A stretch of DNA of 59,253 bases, taken from the NCBI GenBank assembly GCA_021790895.1, contig JAJYFM010000004.1:1-59253 (forward strand), in the 5' to 3' direction. Source of the stretch: a bacterium. Its GTDB lineage: Bacteria > Vulcanimicrobiota > Vulcanimicrobiia > Vulcanimicrobiales > Vulcanimicrobiaceae. Positions 1-9,026 of the stretch are shown piece by piece. Position 1 is the stretch's first letter; every line of letters starts with the position of its first letter. The notes under the pieces are model-generated. The model was not told the DNA's origin. It worked only from the letters and a program-made list of their open reading frames with translations, and ran no database searches. The position numbers and the translations under genes were made by a program.

Positions 1-34
1 TGCCGATATGTTCGCGCACATCGTGGTGAAGTGA
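1..34 (+). CDS. cbaB: ba3-type cytochrome c oxidase subunit II, C-terminal end (partial)
   Basis: Only the last ten codons are inside the window; they read ADMFAHIVVK and then TGA. This resembles the C-terminus of Thermus ba3 oxidase subunit II, which ends in a similar MFGTIVVKE stretch after the CuA-binding loop. The next gene is subunit I of the same oxidase and starts 13 bases later, the order expected for a subunit II-I operon. The assignment rests on this short tail plus context, so it is an inference; the CuA ligands lie outside the window. Confidence 0.55.
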   Translation, partial: ADMFAHIVVK

Positions 35-47
35 GGAGTCAGGACGC

Positions 48-1709
48 ATGATGGTTCTCGATCGGATGAATACCGCGACCACCGCGGCGCAACGGCGTTT
101 AATTTTCGCGCATCTGACCGTCGCGTTCGCGGCGCTCTTCATCGGAACGTTTTTCGGCGTCCTCCAGGCGCTCTCGCATGCCGATGCGATACAGATGCCG
201 CCCTGGTTCGACTACTATCGGATGTTGACGGCGCACGGAGTGCTACTCGCGCTGGTCTTCACGACGTTCTTTATCACCGGGCTCTCGCATCTTGCCGTCT
301 ATCAAACCGAAAATTATCCTCACCGCAGCATCGCGTTGGGATGGATCTCGTTTTGGGTGATGACGCTGGGCACGGTCATGGCGGCCTACGAAATTCTCGC
401 CGGCAACGCCTCGGTGCTCTACACGTTCTACGCGCCGCTCAAGGCGAGCCCGTGGTTCTACGTCGGTGCCGCGCTGTTGATCGTCGGCACGTGGTTCGCG
501 CTGCTGGAGTGGCTGCTGATCACCGCCGTGTGGCGGCGGGAGCATCCCGGCGCGCGTACGCCGCTGCCGGCGTTTATGGTGCTGGCGAACTACATCATGT
601 GGTTCCTGGCGACGATCGGCGTGGCGATCGAAGTGATCTTCATGCTGATCCCGTGGGCTTTCGGTTGGGTTTCCGGCGTCGACGTGCTCTTAGCACGCAT
701 GCTGTTCTGGTACTTCGGGCACCCGCTCGTCTATTTCTGGTTGCTCGGCGCCTATCTTATTTGGTACGGCGTCGTGCCGGCGATTCTCAAAGTGCCGATT
801 TTTTCGGACTCGTTGACGCGCCTCGCGTTCATCCTGTTCATCATCCTCTCGCTTCCGGTCGGGATCCATCACGAATTCTCCGATCCCGGCATCGCGGATC
901 GCTGGAAACTGCTGCAGACCGGTCTGACGCTGATGGTGGTCATTCCATCGCTGATGACGGCATTTGCGCTCTTTGCCACCTTTGAAGAGTATGCCGCGAA
1001 ACTCGGAAAGACGGGATTCTTCGGCATCGTCGGCTCGTTGCCGTGGGGCGACCCGGCATTCGCGGGAATCGCGCTGGCGATGTTGCTCTTCATTTTCGGC
1101 GGAATCGGCGGCATTCTCAACGCGTCGTACACGCTCGATAGCACGATTCACAACACGATGTGGGTCGTCGGCCACTTCCACATCACCGTCGGTGGACCGG
1201 TTGCGTTGACGCTCTTGGCGGCAACGTGGCGCTTGCTCCCGGCGCTGACCGGGAAGCGCTTGTTTAGCGTGGGACTCGCGCGAGCGCAGGTCTGGCTCTG
1301 GTTCATCGGGATGGCGGTGATGTCGTTCGCCATGCATACCGAGGGACTGATGGGCGCCCCGCGTCGCGTCGAGCATTACACCTACGGCGGCTCGGCGATC
1401 GCCGCGGCCTGGCAGCCCTTCTCGCTCCTCGCCGCCGGCGGCGGGATGGTGATCTTCCTCAGCGTGATCGCCTTCGCGATCGTGCTCTTCGGAACGATCT
1501 TCTCCAAACCGGCGATTACCGAAGCCGAGAGCGCCCGCGGCTTTACCTTCGCGCTCGCGCGTCCGGGCGATGAGGCCCCCTCGGTCTTCGATCGCCTGGG
1601 GCTCTGGACGCTCGTCGCGGTGGCGATGGTCGTCGTGGCCTACGCGGGGCCGTTCTACCAACACTTTAGCGAACATGTCTATCTTGTACCGGGAATGAGG
1701 ACTTGGTGA
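48..1709 (+). CDS. cbaA: cytochrome c oxidase subunit I, ba3 type (B-family heme-copper oxidase)
   Basis: Catalytic subunit of a proton-pumping terminal oxidase that reduces O2 to water in the cytoplasmic membrane. It has 553 residues and about 13 hydrophobic segments. The metal ligands are all visible and match the ba3 spacing: His63 in RMLTAHGV (low-spin heme), His225 and Tyr229 in WYFGHPLVYFW (CuB and cross-linked Tyr), His274-His275 in GIHHEFSDP (CuB), and His376/His378 in VVGHFHIT (high-spin and low-spin heme). There are two adjacent ATGs at 48 and 51, with GAGGAG just upstream. The gene follows the subunit II tail and its stop overlaps the GTG start of a response regulator, so oxidase and regulator are translationally coupled. 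The B-family assignment is firm; the exact heme types are inferred. Confidence 0.93.
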   Translation: MMVLDRMNTATTAAQRRLIFAHLTVAFAALFIGTFFGVLQALSHADAIQMPPWFDYYRMLTAHGVLLALVFTTFFITGLSHLAVYQTENYPHRSIALGWISFWVMTLGTVMAAYEILAGNASVLYTFYAPLKASPWFYVGAALLIVGTWFALLEWLLITAVWRREHPGARTPLPAFMVLANYIMWFLATIGVAIEVIFMLIPWAFGWVSGVDVLLARMLFWYFGHPLVYFWLLGAYLIWYGVVPAILKVPIFSDSLTRLAFILFIILSLPVGIHHEFSDPGIADRWKLLQTGLTLMVVIPSLMTAFALFATFEEYAAKLGKTGFFGIVGSLPWGDPAFAGIALAMLLFIFGGIGGILNASYTLDSTIHNTMWVVGHFHITVGGPVALTLLAATWRLLPALTGKRLFSVGLARAQVWLWFIGMAVMSFAMHTEGLMGAPRRVEHYTYGGSAIAAAWQPFSLLAAGGGMVIFLSVIAFAIVLFGTIFSKPAITEAESARGFTFALARPGDEAPSVFDRLGLWTLVAVAMVVVAYAGPFYQHFSEHVYLVPGMRTW

Positions 1710-2407
1710 ACGAAGCAACGGCGGTGAGCAAACGGGTGCTCGTCGTTGACGATGAACGCCAGATCGGGGATGTCCTTTCCGCGTATTTACAGCGGGAAGG
1801 GTACATACCGGTCGTGGCCGAGACGCTCTCAGGGGCGCTGAGCGAGATCGAGCGGCAGCTCCCCGACCTGCTGTTGCTCGATGTCACGCTCCCCGACGGA
1901 AGCGGGCTCGACCTCCTGCGATCGCTCAACGAACAGTCGATTCCGACGATCATGCTGACCGCTCGCGGCGATGAAGTCGACCGCGTCGTCGGCCTTGAGA
2001 TGGGCGCCGACGATTACATCACCAAACCGTTCTCGCCGCGCGAGGTGATCGCGCGCGTGCGGGCGGTGCTGCGGCGCAGCGAAGAGCGCGATCGGCCGGG
2101 TGGTCGTCACCGGCTGCACGTGCTCGATCTCGCGATCGACGGCGATGCACACGAAGTTCGGCGCGACGGCGAGAAGATCGATCTCACTCCCTCGGAGTTT
2201 CGGATCCTCAGCGCACTTGCACGCCATCCCGGGCAGGTTTTCTCGCGCGTGCAATTGCTCGATGCCATCGGTGACGATGGTTCGATCTACGAGCGCACGC
2301 TCGACCGGCACATCAATAACCTTCGCCGAAAGATCGAGGTCGATCCACTCCACCCGCGATACGTGCTGACCGTCTTCGGAGTGGGATATAAGGCTGCTCA
2401 CGAGTGA
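1706..2407 (+). CDS. OmpR/PhoB-family two-component response regulator
   Basis: Cytoplasmic DNA-binding response regulator of 233 residues. The receiver domain (about 8-120) has the acidic pair in VVDDE, the phospho-acceptor Asp in LLLLDVTLPDGSG, the Thr of MLTAR and the Lys of ITKPFSP. The C-terminal winged helix (about 135-230) includes LTPSEFRILSALARHPG and ends in the typical FGVGYK. I prefer the GTG at 1706, which overlaps the oxidase stop as GTGA and has GAGG about five bases upstream; a TTG at 1703 is possible. The stop overlaps the GTG of the next gene, a histidine kinase, so the two form a cognate pair. Embedding in an oxidase operon suggests control of respiration, which is inference. 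Confidence 0.93.
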   Translation: MNEATAVSKRVLVVDDERQIGDVLSAYLQREGYIPVVAETLSGALSEIERQLPDLLLLDVTLPDGSGLDLLRSLNEQSIPTIMLTARGDEVDRVVGLEMGADDYITKPFSPREVIARVRAVLRRSEERDRPGGRHRLHVLDLAIDGDAHEVRRDGEKIDLTPSEFRILSALARHPGQVFSRVQLLDAIGDDGSIYERTLDRHINNLRRKIEVDPLHPRYVLTVFGVGYKAAHE

Positions 2408-3249
2408 CCGATTCGGTAACTCAGCGTCTGGTTCACGCACTCGATCTTGCAACGCTCGGCGATTACGACGCAGCGAAGGCCGAACTCGAACCGCTTGAGG
2501 ACCCGATCTCCGGGCGCCTGTTGTTATTCATCCAAGGATTAGAGGATCGCGATCGGCGAGATCGTCGCGCGCGCTCGATGCTACGCCACGAAGTCGGGAA
2601 CGCGCTCTCGATCGCGCAATCGAACGTCGAAGGGATCGTCGACGGCGTTCTCGATGCCGAGCCCGCACGATTGGAGGGGATTCGCGATGCGATTGTCGGC
2701 GCCGGACGATTGCTCGCCGAGCCGCCGAAATCGGAGATCGCCGAATCGCCATCGGTGACGATCGCGCTCGCTCCGCTCAACATCTGCGCGCTTATCGGTG
2801 CACATGCTGCAGCGACGGCGGGCATGGCAGAGGCAAAAGGGATTCGCATCGTCTACGAGACCTGCGGTGAGCGCAAGAGTTCTTGTGAGAGTTATTACGG
2901 CGATGCGATGCGCGTCGGCCAAATTTTGCGCAACCTTCTCATTAACGCGGTGCGCTACACGCCGCCGGGTGGAACGATCGAGTTGCAATGCAGCCAAGAT
3001 GGCGGGCGACTCAACGTGCGCATCAACGATAGCGGCCCCGGGATCGCACCGGAGGATCGGGAGCGCGTCTTCGAGCCGGGATATCGCGGAGCGAACGTCA
3101 GCACTGCGGGGAGCGGTCTCGGATTGGCGGTCGTCCGTCAGTTAACCGAAGAGCTCGGCGGACACGTCGACGTGCGTTCGCGCCCCGGTAGCGGCGCGAC
3201 ATTTTGGGTCGATCTGCCGATGGTCTCGCTCGCGAAAAAGCCCGACTAA
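2404..3249 (+). CDS. soluble sensor histidine kinase
   Basis: Partner kinase of the preceding response regulator, 281 residues. The H box is MLRHEVGNALS with His62. The ATPase domain has the N box RNLLINAVRYTPPGG (Asn181), G1 NDSGPGI and G2 GSGLGLAVVRQL. There is no membrane segment or signal peptide. The first 50 residues look like a short helical TPR-like region (ALDLATLGDYDAAKAELEP), so signal input must be cytoplasmic or through another protein. It starts at a GTG overlapping the regulator stop (GTGA). It ends convergently with, and overlapping by four bases, the leftward gene that follows. Confidence 0.9.
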   Translation: MTDSVTQRLVHALDLATLGDYDAAKAELEPLEDPISGRLLLFIQGLEDRDRRDRRARSMLRHEVGNALSIAQSNVEGIVDGVLDAEPARLEGIRDAIVGAGRLLAEPPKSEIAESPSVTIALAPLNICALIGAHAAATAGMAEAKGIRIVYETCGERKSSCESYYGDAMRVGQILRNLLINAVRYTPPGGTIELQCSQDGGRLNVRINDSGPGIAPEDRERVFEPGYRGANVSTAGSGLGLAVVRQLTEELGGHVDVRSRPGSGATFWVDLPMVSLAKKPD

Positions 3250-3740
3250 GGAAGCCCGCGCGCGCGGCGCGCGGCGCTCTCCTCGCGTTTGCGAATCGTT
3301 GCAACAAGGCGCGTGGCAATGCTTTGAAGCAACTCGCGCAGGCTGCGCTCCGCCGCGCCGTGCAGCACCGTCGCATCGAAACGTTCGCCGAGCGCGCCGA
3401 AGGGCGCGTTATATTCGCCTTGCAACCAGAGCTCGGAGGTCGTCGCGCCGACCGGATTGAGCGTCATCGTTCCATGAAAGCGCGGGAAGAGCCCCGGGTG
3501 ATCGGCTGCTTGCATCTCGATGCTCGCCTCCCAACGCACCGGCGCGAGTTCGACGTGCGTTGCGACGGGGATGCGGAGCTCGCCCTGAACCGGAAGGTGG
3601 AGCGAACGAAGGCCGACGGCGAGTGCGAGTTCATCGAAGGGCGGCTCGCGCCGACCGAGTGCGGCGAAGAGCTCCATAGCTTCATCGCGAGCAGCCGATG
3701 CCGGAAGCGGCAAATCGACATGCATCTCGACGGCTTTCAT
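3246..3740 (-). CDS. SRPBCC-like hypothetical protein (tandem copy 2)
   Basis: 164-residue cytoplasmic protein without signal or membrane segment. It alternates short beta-like stretches (HVDLPLPAS, GELRIPVATHVEL, RWEASIEMQA, FHGTMTLNP, ELWLQGEY) and ends in a long amphipathic helix, a pattern typical of the START/SRPBCC lipid-binding fold. The last third (YNAPFGALGERFDATVLHGA followed by LRELLQSIA) aligns with the same region of the upstream gene (YEPPLGQFGRVFDAVLGARI, ARELLADLA), so the two are paralogues. The ATG at 3740 overlaps the upstream stop as ATGA, giving a two-gene operon. Fold assignment is by pattern only and the ligand is unknown. Confidence 0.6.
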   Translation of the reverse strand: MKAVEMHVDLPLPASAARDEAMELFAALGRREPPFDELALAVGLRSLHLPVQGELRIPVATHVELAPVRWEASIEMQAADHPGLFPRFHGTMTLNPVGATTSELWLQGEYNAPFGALGERFDATVLHGAAERSLRELLQSIATRLVATIRKREESAARRARGLP

Positions 3741-4192
3741 GATGCTTGCGGTGTTGCCGTTCGCTCCTCGATCTCCTCGGCGAGATCGGCGAGAAGTTCG
3801 CGTGCGGTCGCCGAAGCGATGCGCGCGCCGAGCACGGCATCGAAAACGCGACCAAATTGACCGAGCGGTGGCTCGTATTGACCGTCGAGTTCCAACGAGC
3901 AGCCGCCGCCGTCGCACGAACGAACTGCGAGCACACCCTCGAAATCGGGATAGGGGCCGCCGCCGTATGGATGCCAACAGACGCGCCACACTTCATCGAA
4001 GCGCAACGGATCTTCGGCGAGTTCGAAACTCGCCTCAACATCGTGGGTGGCTTTCATCGCGACGAGCGGGGCACGCAATTCGATACGAGCGCTGCGCGCA
4101 CTCGCTGCAAGCGGCGCGAGCTTGGCGTGAAGCGCTTCGCGCGCCGCTCGATAGGGTGTCCGGAGCGAACGTTGTTGGTGCAAAGCACTCAT
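3737..4192 (-). CDS. SRPBCC-like hypothetical protein (tandem copy 1)
   Basis: 151-residue cytoplasmic protein and first gene of a two-gene leftward operon. It contains beta-like segments (ARIELRAPLVAMKAT, HDVEASFELA, EVWRVCWHPYG, FEGVLAVRSC, CSLELDGQYEPP) and a C-terminal helix with LLADLAEEIEER. It shares the GQFGRVFDA / GALGERFDA motif with its downstream neighbour, which marks a local duplication. The neighbours on either side (two-component system, PadR operon) give no functional hint. SRPBCC membership is a pattern-based inference and a different ligand-binding fold is possible. Confidence 0.6.
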   Translation of the reverse strand: MSALHQQRSLRTPYRAAREALHAKLAPLAASARSARIELRAPLVAMKATHDVEASFELAEDPLRFDEVWRVCWHPYGGGPYPDFEGVLAVRSCDGGGCSLELDGQYEPPLGQFGRVFDAVLGARIASATARELLADLAEEIEERTATPQAS

Positions 4193-4243
4193 CGTGCGAA
4201 TCCTACCGAAACGGCGTGAAGAATCTGAGAAAAGTCTGAACGC

Positions 4244-4594
4244 TCATGCATAAGCTGAGAAGAATTCGTGAGGATATAGAGCAGCTATCGCGAGTTGCGC
4301 GACGGTCGATCGATGCGTTGCATGGTCGTGCAAGTTACCGGTCGCTAAAATTCCGGGAACGCTCGCTTGCTTTTTTGCGCCGATTCCGCGCGCGAGAACA
4401 GCGGCGATCTTCACCGCCGAATCGGTGACGAGCGCGAGCGAGAGATTCGTCGGCGGGACGTTCGTCGAGAGCGCGAACGCGACCGGCGCCCCGTTCGCAC
4501 TTGCAATGGGACTGAGCGGTAGCGCGCCTTGGGCGAGGCTCGGATTCCCGAAGTCGCCACGGGCGAGGAGGGGCGCTGGAGCCGTGAGGTTCAT
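4244..4594 (-). CDS. doubtful small hypothetical protein
   Basis: An open frame of 116 codons in the otherwise empty 4193-4678 gap. It starts with ATG at 4594, preceded by GAAGG at a reasonable distance. The codons in the first 80 positions favour G or C in third position like true genes here, but the last 35 residues look random (GNLHDHATHRSTVAQ). No domain, signal or motif is recognised. It could be a real lineage-specific gene, a decayed remnant or chance. Its start lies 85 bp from the divergent PadR gene, so the space between would hold both promoters. Confidence 0.3.
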   Translation of the reverse strand: MNLTAPAPLLARGDFGNPSLAQGALPLSPIASANGAPVAFALSTNVPPTNLSLALVTDSAVKIAAVLARGIGAKKQASVPGILATGNLHDHATHRSTVAQLAIAALYPHEFFSAYA

Positions 4595-4678
4595 GGCGAC
4601 CTTCAGTCTAGCAAAATTCCGGTAAAGCCGCAGCAGCGGAAGGAAAACTTATTAAAAGTAATAATAGGAGGGTTTACC

Positions 4679-5095
4679 ATGGCATCCCTCGCCAAGCGCA
4701 CCGCCGAAGAGGTTATCCGCGGGCCGATTAAGAGCAAGACGCTCTTCCCCGTGCTGATCCTCCATTTGCTGGAGGAGCGCGAGGATCACGGTTCGGGCCT
4801 GATGGCCCGCATCGAGCTCCTCTGCTCCGGGTTACTCGCCGTGAATACCAATACGATCTACCCGTTGCTGCGCCGTCTCGAAGAGCGCGGTTTTGTCGTG
4901 GGCCAGTGGGAGCATCCCAGCAAACGCTCGCGAAGGTTCTATCGTATTACTACTGCCGGGAGCGAGCGTCTCGCCCGTATTAAAGCCGGCATGCTGCCCT
5001 ATCTCGATTCGCTTGCGACCTCGATCGAACGGCTCCGCAGCGAACTCTATACGACCGAATCCACTCTGACGCCCGTAAGGAAAACATCAGCATGA
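4679..5095 (+). CDS. PadR-family transcriptional regulator
   Basis: 138-residue winged-helix regulator. It shows the PadR N-terminal signature: LFPVLILHLLEEREDHGSGL, then NTNTIYPLLRRLEERGFV, then RRFYRITTAGSERL, followed by a C-terminal dimerisation helix. The start is ATG 4679, with a strong AGGAGGG at 4666-4672; the upstream in-frame extension (from 4529) lacks such a site and is not protein-like. The stop overlaps the ATG of an acyl-CoA dehydrogenase (ATGA), so it leads a beta-oxidation operon. By analogy with PadR members it may repress its own operon and be released by a pathway ligand, which is inference. The AT-rich stretch 4640-4665 is the likely promoter/operator zone. Confidence 0.92.
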   Translation: MASLAKRTAEEVIRGPIKSKTLFPVLILHLLEEREDHGSGLMARIELLCSGLLAVNTNTIYPLLRRLEERGFVVGQWEHPSKRSRRFYRITTAGSERLARIKAGMLPYLDSLATSIERLRSELYTTESTLTPVRKTSA

Positions 5096-6915
5096 GCACC
5101 TACCGAGCCCCACTGCGCGACATGCAGTTCGTCCTCCGCGAACTCGCCGGTATCGACGAGGTCGCAAAGCTCCCCGGGAATGAAGACACGCTCGACGTTC
5201 TCGATTCGATCCTCGAAGAGGCCGGTGCATTTGCGACCGGCGTGCTCGATCCGCTCAATCACACGGCGGATAAAGAAGGCTGTTCGATCGATGCGAACGG
5301 CAACGTCACCACACCGAAGGGCTTCAAAGAAGCCTACAAAAAATTCGCCGACGCCGGTTGGATCGGGCTTCCCGTCCCGGCAGAGTACGGCGGCCAGGGC
5401 CTGCCCCAGCTTTTGCTCGGGCCGACGTTGGAGATGTGGAACGGTTCGAATATCGGTTTCGCCAACGGTCCGTTACTGAACCAGGGCGCGATCGAAGCGA
5501 TCGAACTCTGCGGCTCGCACGATCAGAAGAAGACCTACATTCCCAATCTCGTCTCGGGAAAGTGGACCGGAACGATGAACCTCACCGAGCCGCAAGCCGG
5601 TTCGGATCTCGCGCAGGTGCGCGCGAAGGCCGTTCCGGAGGGCGATCACTTCCTCGTCAGCGGTGAGAAAATTTTCATCACCTTCGGCGAGCACGACATG
5701 GCCGAGAACATCATTCACCTCGTTCTCGCGCGTCTTCCCGACGCGCCCGAAGGAACGAAGGGCATCTCGATGTTCATCGTCCCGAAATTCCTCGTCAAAC
5801 CCGACGGCTCGCTCGGCGAGAAGAACGACGTCATCTGCGCCGGCATCGAGCACAAACTCGGCATCAACGGGAACCCGACCTGCACGATGAAGTTCGGCGA
5901 AAAAGGCAAGGGCGCGATCGGCTTCCTCGTCGGCGAGGCGAACCGCGGCCTCGAATATATGTTCATCATGATGAACGCGGCTCGATTCTCGGTCGGCGTG
6001 CAAGGCTATGCCGTCGCGGATCGTGCCTTCCAGAGCTCGCTTGCCTACGCCAAGGAGCGCGTGCAGATGTCCGATGCGACGACGCGCAATAAAGCGCCGG
6101 TACGCATTATCGAACACCCCGACGTGCGCCGTATGCTGATGTGGCAGAAAGCGAACATCGAAGCGATGCGCGCGCTTGCCTACGTTACCGCAGCCTCGCT
6201 GGATTTCGCGCAGAAGAGCCCCGACGAGAAGACGCGCAAAGAGCATAAGGCGTTCATCGAGCTGATGATTCCGATCGTGAAGGGCTGGTGCACCGAGAAC
6301 GCCGTCGAACTCTGCTCCAACGCAGTGCAGATTTTCGGTGGGATGGGCTACGTCGAAGAGACGGGAATCGCGCAACAGTATCGCGACGTTCGCATCACGA
6401 CGATCTACGAAGGAACGACCGGTATCCAGGCGCTCGATCTCGTGGGGCGCAAGCTGATCCGCGATATGGGCGCAACCGCAACCACCGTGATCAAAACGAT
6501 GGAAAAATTCGCGAAAGAGGCCGCAGCGGACTCGAATGCCGACGTGAAAGCGGTCGGCGAAGCGCTGCTCAAGAGCATCGCGACGCTCGCCGAAGTCTCG
6601 CAATGGATCGGCATGAACGCGATGGGCGATCTCAAGAAAGCCTTTGCCTGTTCGGTTCCCTACCTCAAACTTTGGGGTGTCGTTGCCGGCGGCTGGCAGA
6701 TGGCGCGCGCGGCAAAGGTTGCCGCGGAGAAGATCGCCGCAGGCGATAAGGATCCGTTCTACACGGCGAAACTCGCGACGGCGAAGTTCTACGCCAGCCA
6801 CGTGCTCTCGCAGGGCGCATGGTACAAACGGCAGATTATCGACGGCGCAGGCGACGTGATGACGTTACCTGAGGATGGCTTCGAACTCGACCGCAAGATG
6901 GCGGTGACGGCGTAG
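5092..6915 (+). CDS. acyl-CoA dehydrogenase, DmdC-like long form
   Basis: FAD enzyme that introduces the alpha-beta double bond into an acyl-CoA, 607 residues. The N-terminus (TYRAPLRDMQFVLRELAGI) and length match the DmdC / long acyl-CoA dehydrogenase subgroup. FAD- and substrate-binding stretches are present (MNLTEPQAGSDLAQVRAKA, MMNAARFSVGVQG). The catalytic-base region is TTIYEGTTGIQALDLVGRKL, and an extra C-terminal helical domain follows as in this subgroup. It overlaps padR by four bases and is two bases from the next gene. The subgroup includes methylmercaptopropionyl-CoA dehydrogenases, but with a trifunctional-type partner and a thiolase downstream, ordinary fatty-acid degradation is more likely. 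Confidence 0.93.
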   Translation: MSTYRAPLRDMQFVLRELAGIDEVAKLPGNEDTLDVLDSILEEAGAFATGVLDPLNHTADKEGCSIDANGNVTTPKGFKEAYKKFADAGWIGLPVPAEYGGQGLPQLLLGPTLEMWNGSNIGFANGPLLNQGAIEAIELCGSHDQKKTYIPNLVSGKWTGTMNLTEPQAGSDLAQVRAKAVPEGDHFLVSGEKIFITFGEHDMAENIIHLVLARLPDAPEGTKGISMFIVPKFLVKPDGSLGEKNDVICAGIEHKLGINGNPTCTMKFGEKGKGAIGFLVGEANRGLEYMFIMMNAARFSVGVQGYAVADRAFQSSLAYAKERVQMSDATTRNKAPVRIIEHPDVRRMLMWQKANIEAMRALAYVTAASLDFAQKSPDEKTRKEHKAFIELMIPIVKGWCTENAVELCSNAVQIFGGMGYVEETGIAQQYRDVRITTIYEGTTGIQALDLVGRKLIRDMGATATTVIKTMEKFAKEAAADSNADVKAVGEALLKSIATLAEVSQWIGMNAMGDLKKAFACSVPYLKLWGVVAGGWQMARAAKVAAEKIAAGDKDPFYTAKLATAKFYASHVLSQGAWYKRQIIDGAGDVMTLPEDGFELDRKMAVTA

Positions 6916-6917
6916 TC

Positions 6918-9026
6918 ATGGCGCTCGTTCATACCGAAGACCGCGACGGCGTGCGGATTATCACACTCGATAATCCGCCCGTCAACTCGCTCTCGTTTGC
7001 CCTTTCGGGCGAATTCTATCCGATCGTCGAAGCGGCAAGTGCCGACGAGAAGATCCGCGCCGTCATCGTGCGCGGGGCAAACCGGCAGTTCTCCGCCGGC
7101 GCCGATATCAACGATTTCTCAACCGTCCCGACCCCCGAGACGAAATCGATTCGCGACGTTATCGCCGCGATCGAACGCAGCGATAAAATCTTCGTCGCCG
7201 CGATCGAGAAAAATGCGCTCGGCGGCGGGCTCGAACTCGCGCTCGCCTGCGACTATCGCGTCGCAACTGCCGATACGAAACTCGGCTTACCCGAGATCAA
7301 GCTCGGATTGCTTCCCGGCGCCGGCGGTACCCAGCGCCTGCCGCGGGCGATCGGCGCGCAAGATGCGCTCGATATGATGCTCAAGGGGCGCAACGTTAAG
7401 AGCGAAGAAGCGACCGCGAAGGGACTGCTCGACGAAGTCGTCGACTCGCCGGAGCATCTGCTCGATGCGGCACTCAAGATTGCACTCGCAGCGCCGCTCG
7501 GAAAGCGTCGCATCTCACAGAAACGCGTCGAACTCGGCAAGGGCATCAGCGCACAGGCGGCGGCGTTCGTCGTCTCGCAAGCGCACAAGATGGTTCCCGC
7601 CGAAGATGCCGGCGGGCTCGCCGCGCATAAACTGATCGACGCGGTCGAAGCATCGGTCGAATTACCGTTCGCCTACGGGCTCGCGCGCGAAGCGCGTCTC
7701 TTCGAAGAGCTCGCGCGTTCGGCACCCTCGTTTGCGTTGCGGCACGTTTTCTTTGCCGAGCGCGAACTCAGCAAGATCCCCGGCCTCCCGGCCGCCGAGC
7801 CGCTGCCGATTGCGAAAGCGGCGGTGATCGGTGCGGGCACGATGGGGACGGGCATCGCGATTACCTTCGCGCAGGCGGGCATCCCGGTCGTCGTCATCGA
7901 TTCCAACGATGCCGCGGTCGAGAAGGCGAAACAGACGGTCTTCGGCATGTTCATGTATCAGGTTCAGAAGGGCCGCATGACGCAGGAAGAGGCGTGGAAA
8001 CTCGGCCAGTCGATTCAATTTACCGAAGAGTATAGTGAACTCGCCGACGCCGATGTCGTCGTTGAAGCGGTCTTCGAAAGCATGGACGTCAAGAAAGAGG
8101 TCTTTGCGAAGGTCGACGCGATCGCCAAACCGACGTGCATCCTCGCATCGAATACCTCGACGCTCGATATCGACGAGATGGCAAGCGTGACGAAGCGCCC
8201 GGATCGCTTCCTCGGGCTCCACTTCTTCGTTCCGGCCAACATCATGCCGCTGCTCGAGATCGTGCGCGGCAAGGAGAGCTCGCCGCAGGTTCTTGCGACC
8301 GCCTTCAAGCTCGGCAAGAGCCTCCGCAAGACGGCGGTGCTCTCGACCAACGCCTTCGGCTTTATCGGCAACCGCATGGTCTTCGATTATGCGAAGGCCG
8401 CCGGTGAACTCGCCGAGTGGGGCATCTCGCCGATGCGTATCGACCGCATTGCGAAGAAGTTCGGTTTCCCGATGGGGCCCTTTGCGATGGGCGATCTCTC
8501 CGGAATCGACGTCGCATGGCACATCGCGAAAGCGCGCCCCGATGTGGCGAAGGGGAAAACCAACGTCATCGATCGGCTCGTCGAGATGAAGCGTCTCGGC
8601 CAGAAAACGATGGCCGGTTACTTCAAGTACGACAAGAGCGTCGGCAAAGGACGCGAGCCGATTCTCGACCCCGAGGTCGAAGCGCTCTTCGCTGAAGAAG
8701 CGAAGAAGGCGGGAATCGCCGCGCGTACGGCCGAGGATGCGGAGATTCTCGAACGCTTGACCTTTGCGCTGATCAATCGCGGTGCGTATCTGCTCGAAGA
8801 GGGCGTCGCGCTGCGTCCGGGCGATATCGATATCGTCTACGTCTACGGGTACGGTTTTCCGCCGCACCACGGTGGCCCGATGTGGTATGCCGACGAAGTC
8901 GGTGTCAAACATGTCTACGAACGCGTCGTTGCGTTCGGTTGGGAGCCCGCGCCGCTCTTAAAAGCGCTCGCCGAGAAGAACGGCACGTTTGCAAACTACA
9001 AGCAAGGAGAGTTGATCCATGCGTGA
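6918..9026 (+). CDS. fused enoyl-CoA hydratase / 3-hydroxyacyl-CoA dehydrogenase
   Basis: Bifunctional beta-oxidation enzyme of 702 residues. The N-terminal crotonase domain (1-190) has the oxyanion-hole sequence [11 protein letters not shown] and the two catalytic-Glu regions [15 protein letters not shown] and [20 protein letters not shown]. The 3-hydroxyacyl-CoA dehydrogenase part follows: NAD-binding [14 protein letters not shown] at about 300, catalytic His in [16 protein letters not shown] and the GFIGNRMVF helix, then two C-terminal HAD domains. It hydrates trans-2-enoyl-CoA and oxidises the 3-hydroxyacyl-CoA, feeding the downstream thiolase. The domain order matches FadB/FadJ and the peroxisomal bifunctional enzyme. 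The last eight bases overlap the thiolase start, whose ribosome site (AAGGAGAG) lies inside this gene. Confidence 0.95.
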   Translation: MALVHTEDRDGVRIITLDNPPVNSLSFALSGEFYPIVEAASADEKIRAVIVRGANRQFSAGADINDFSTVPTPETKSIRDVIAAIERSDKIFVAAIEKNALGGGLELALACDYRVATADTKLGLPEIKLGLLPGAGGTQRLPRAIGAQDALDMMLKGRNVKSEEATAKGLLDEVVDSPEHLLDAALKIALAAPLGKRRISQKRVELGKGISAQAAAFVVSQAHKMVPAEDAGGLAAHKLIDAVEASVELPFAYGLAREARLFEELARSAPSFALRHVFFAERELSKIPGLPAAEPLPIAKAAVIGAGTMGTGIAITFAQAGIPVVVIDSNDAAVEKAKQTVFGMFMYQVQKGRMTQEEAWKLGQSIQFTEEYSELADADVVVEAVFESMDVKKEVFAKVDAIAKPTCILASNTSTLDIDEMASVTKRPDRFLGLHFFVPANIMPLLEIVRGKESSPQVLATAFKLGKSLRKTAVLSTNAFGFIGNRMVFDYAKAAGELAEWGISPMRIDRIAKKFGFPMGPFAMGDLSGIDVAWHIAKARPDVAKGKTNVIDRLVEMKRLGQKTMAGYFKYDKSVGKGREPILDPEVEALFAEEAKKAGIAARTAEDAEILERLTFALINRGAYLLEEGVALRPGDIDIVYVYGYGFPPHHGGPMWYADEVGVKHVYERVVAFGWEPAPLLKALAEKNGTFANYKQGELIHA

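Noticed and set aside
690-1718. Long leftward open frame opposite the oxidase gene
   Set aside because: It is Arg/Glu/His-rich without domains and mirrors the codon bias of cbaA; a shadow frame. The same holds for the long leftward frames at 5473-6801, 7662-8912 and 24822-26303.
4529-4678. N-terminal extension of the PadR gene
   Set aside because: The extension is not protein-like and a strong ribosome site directly precedes ATG 4679.
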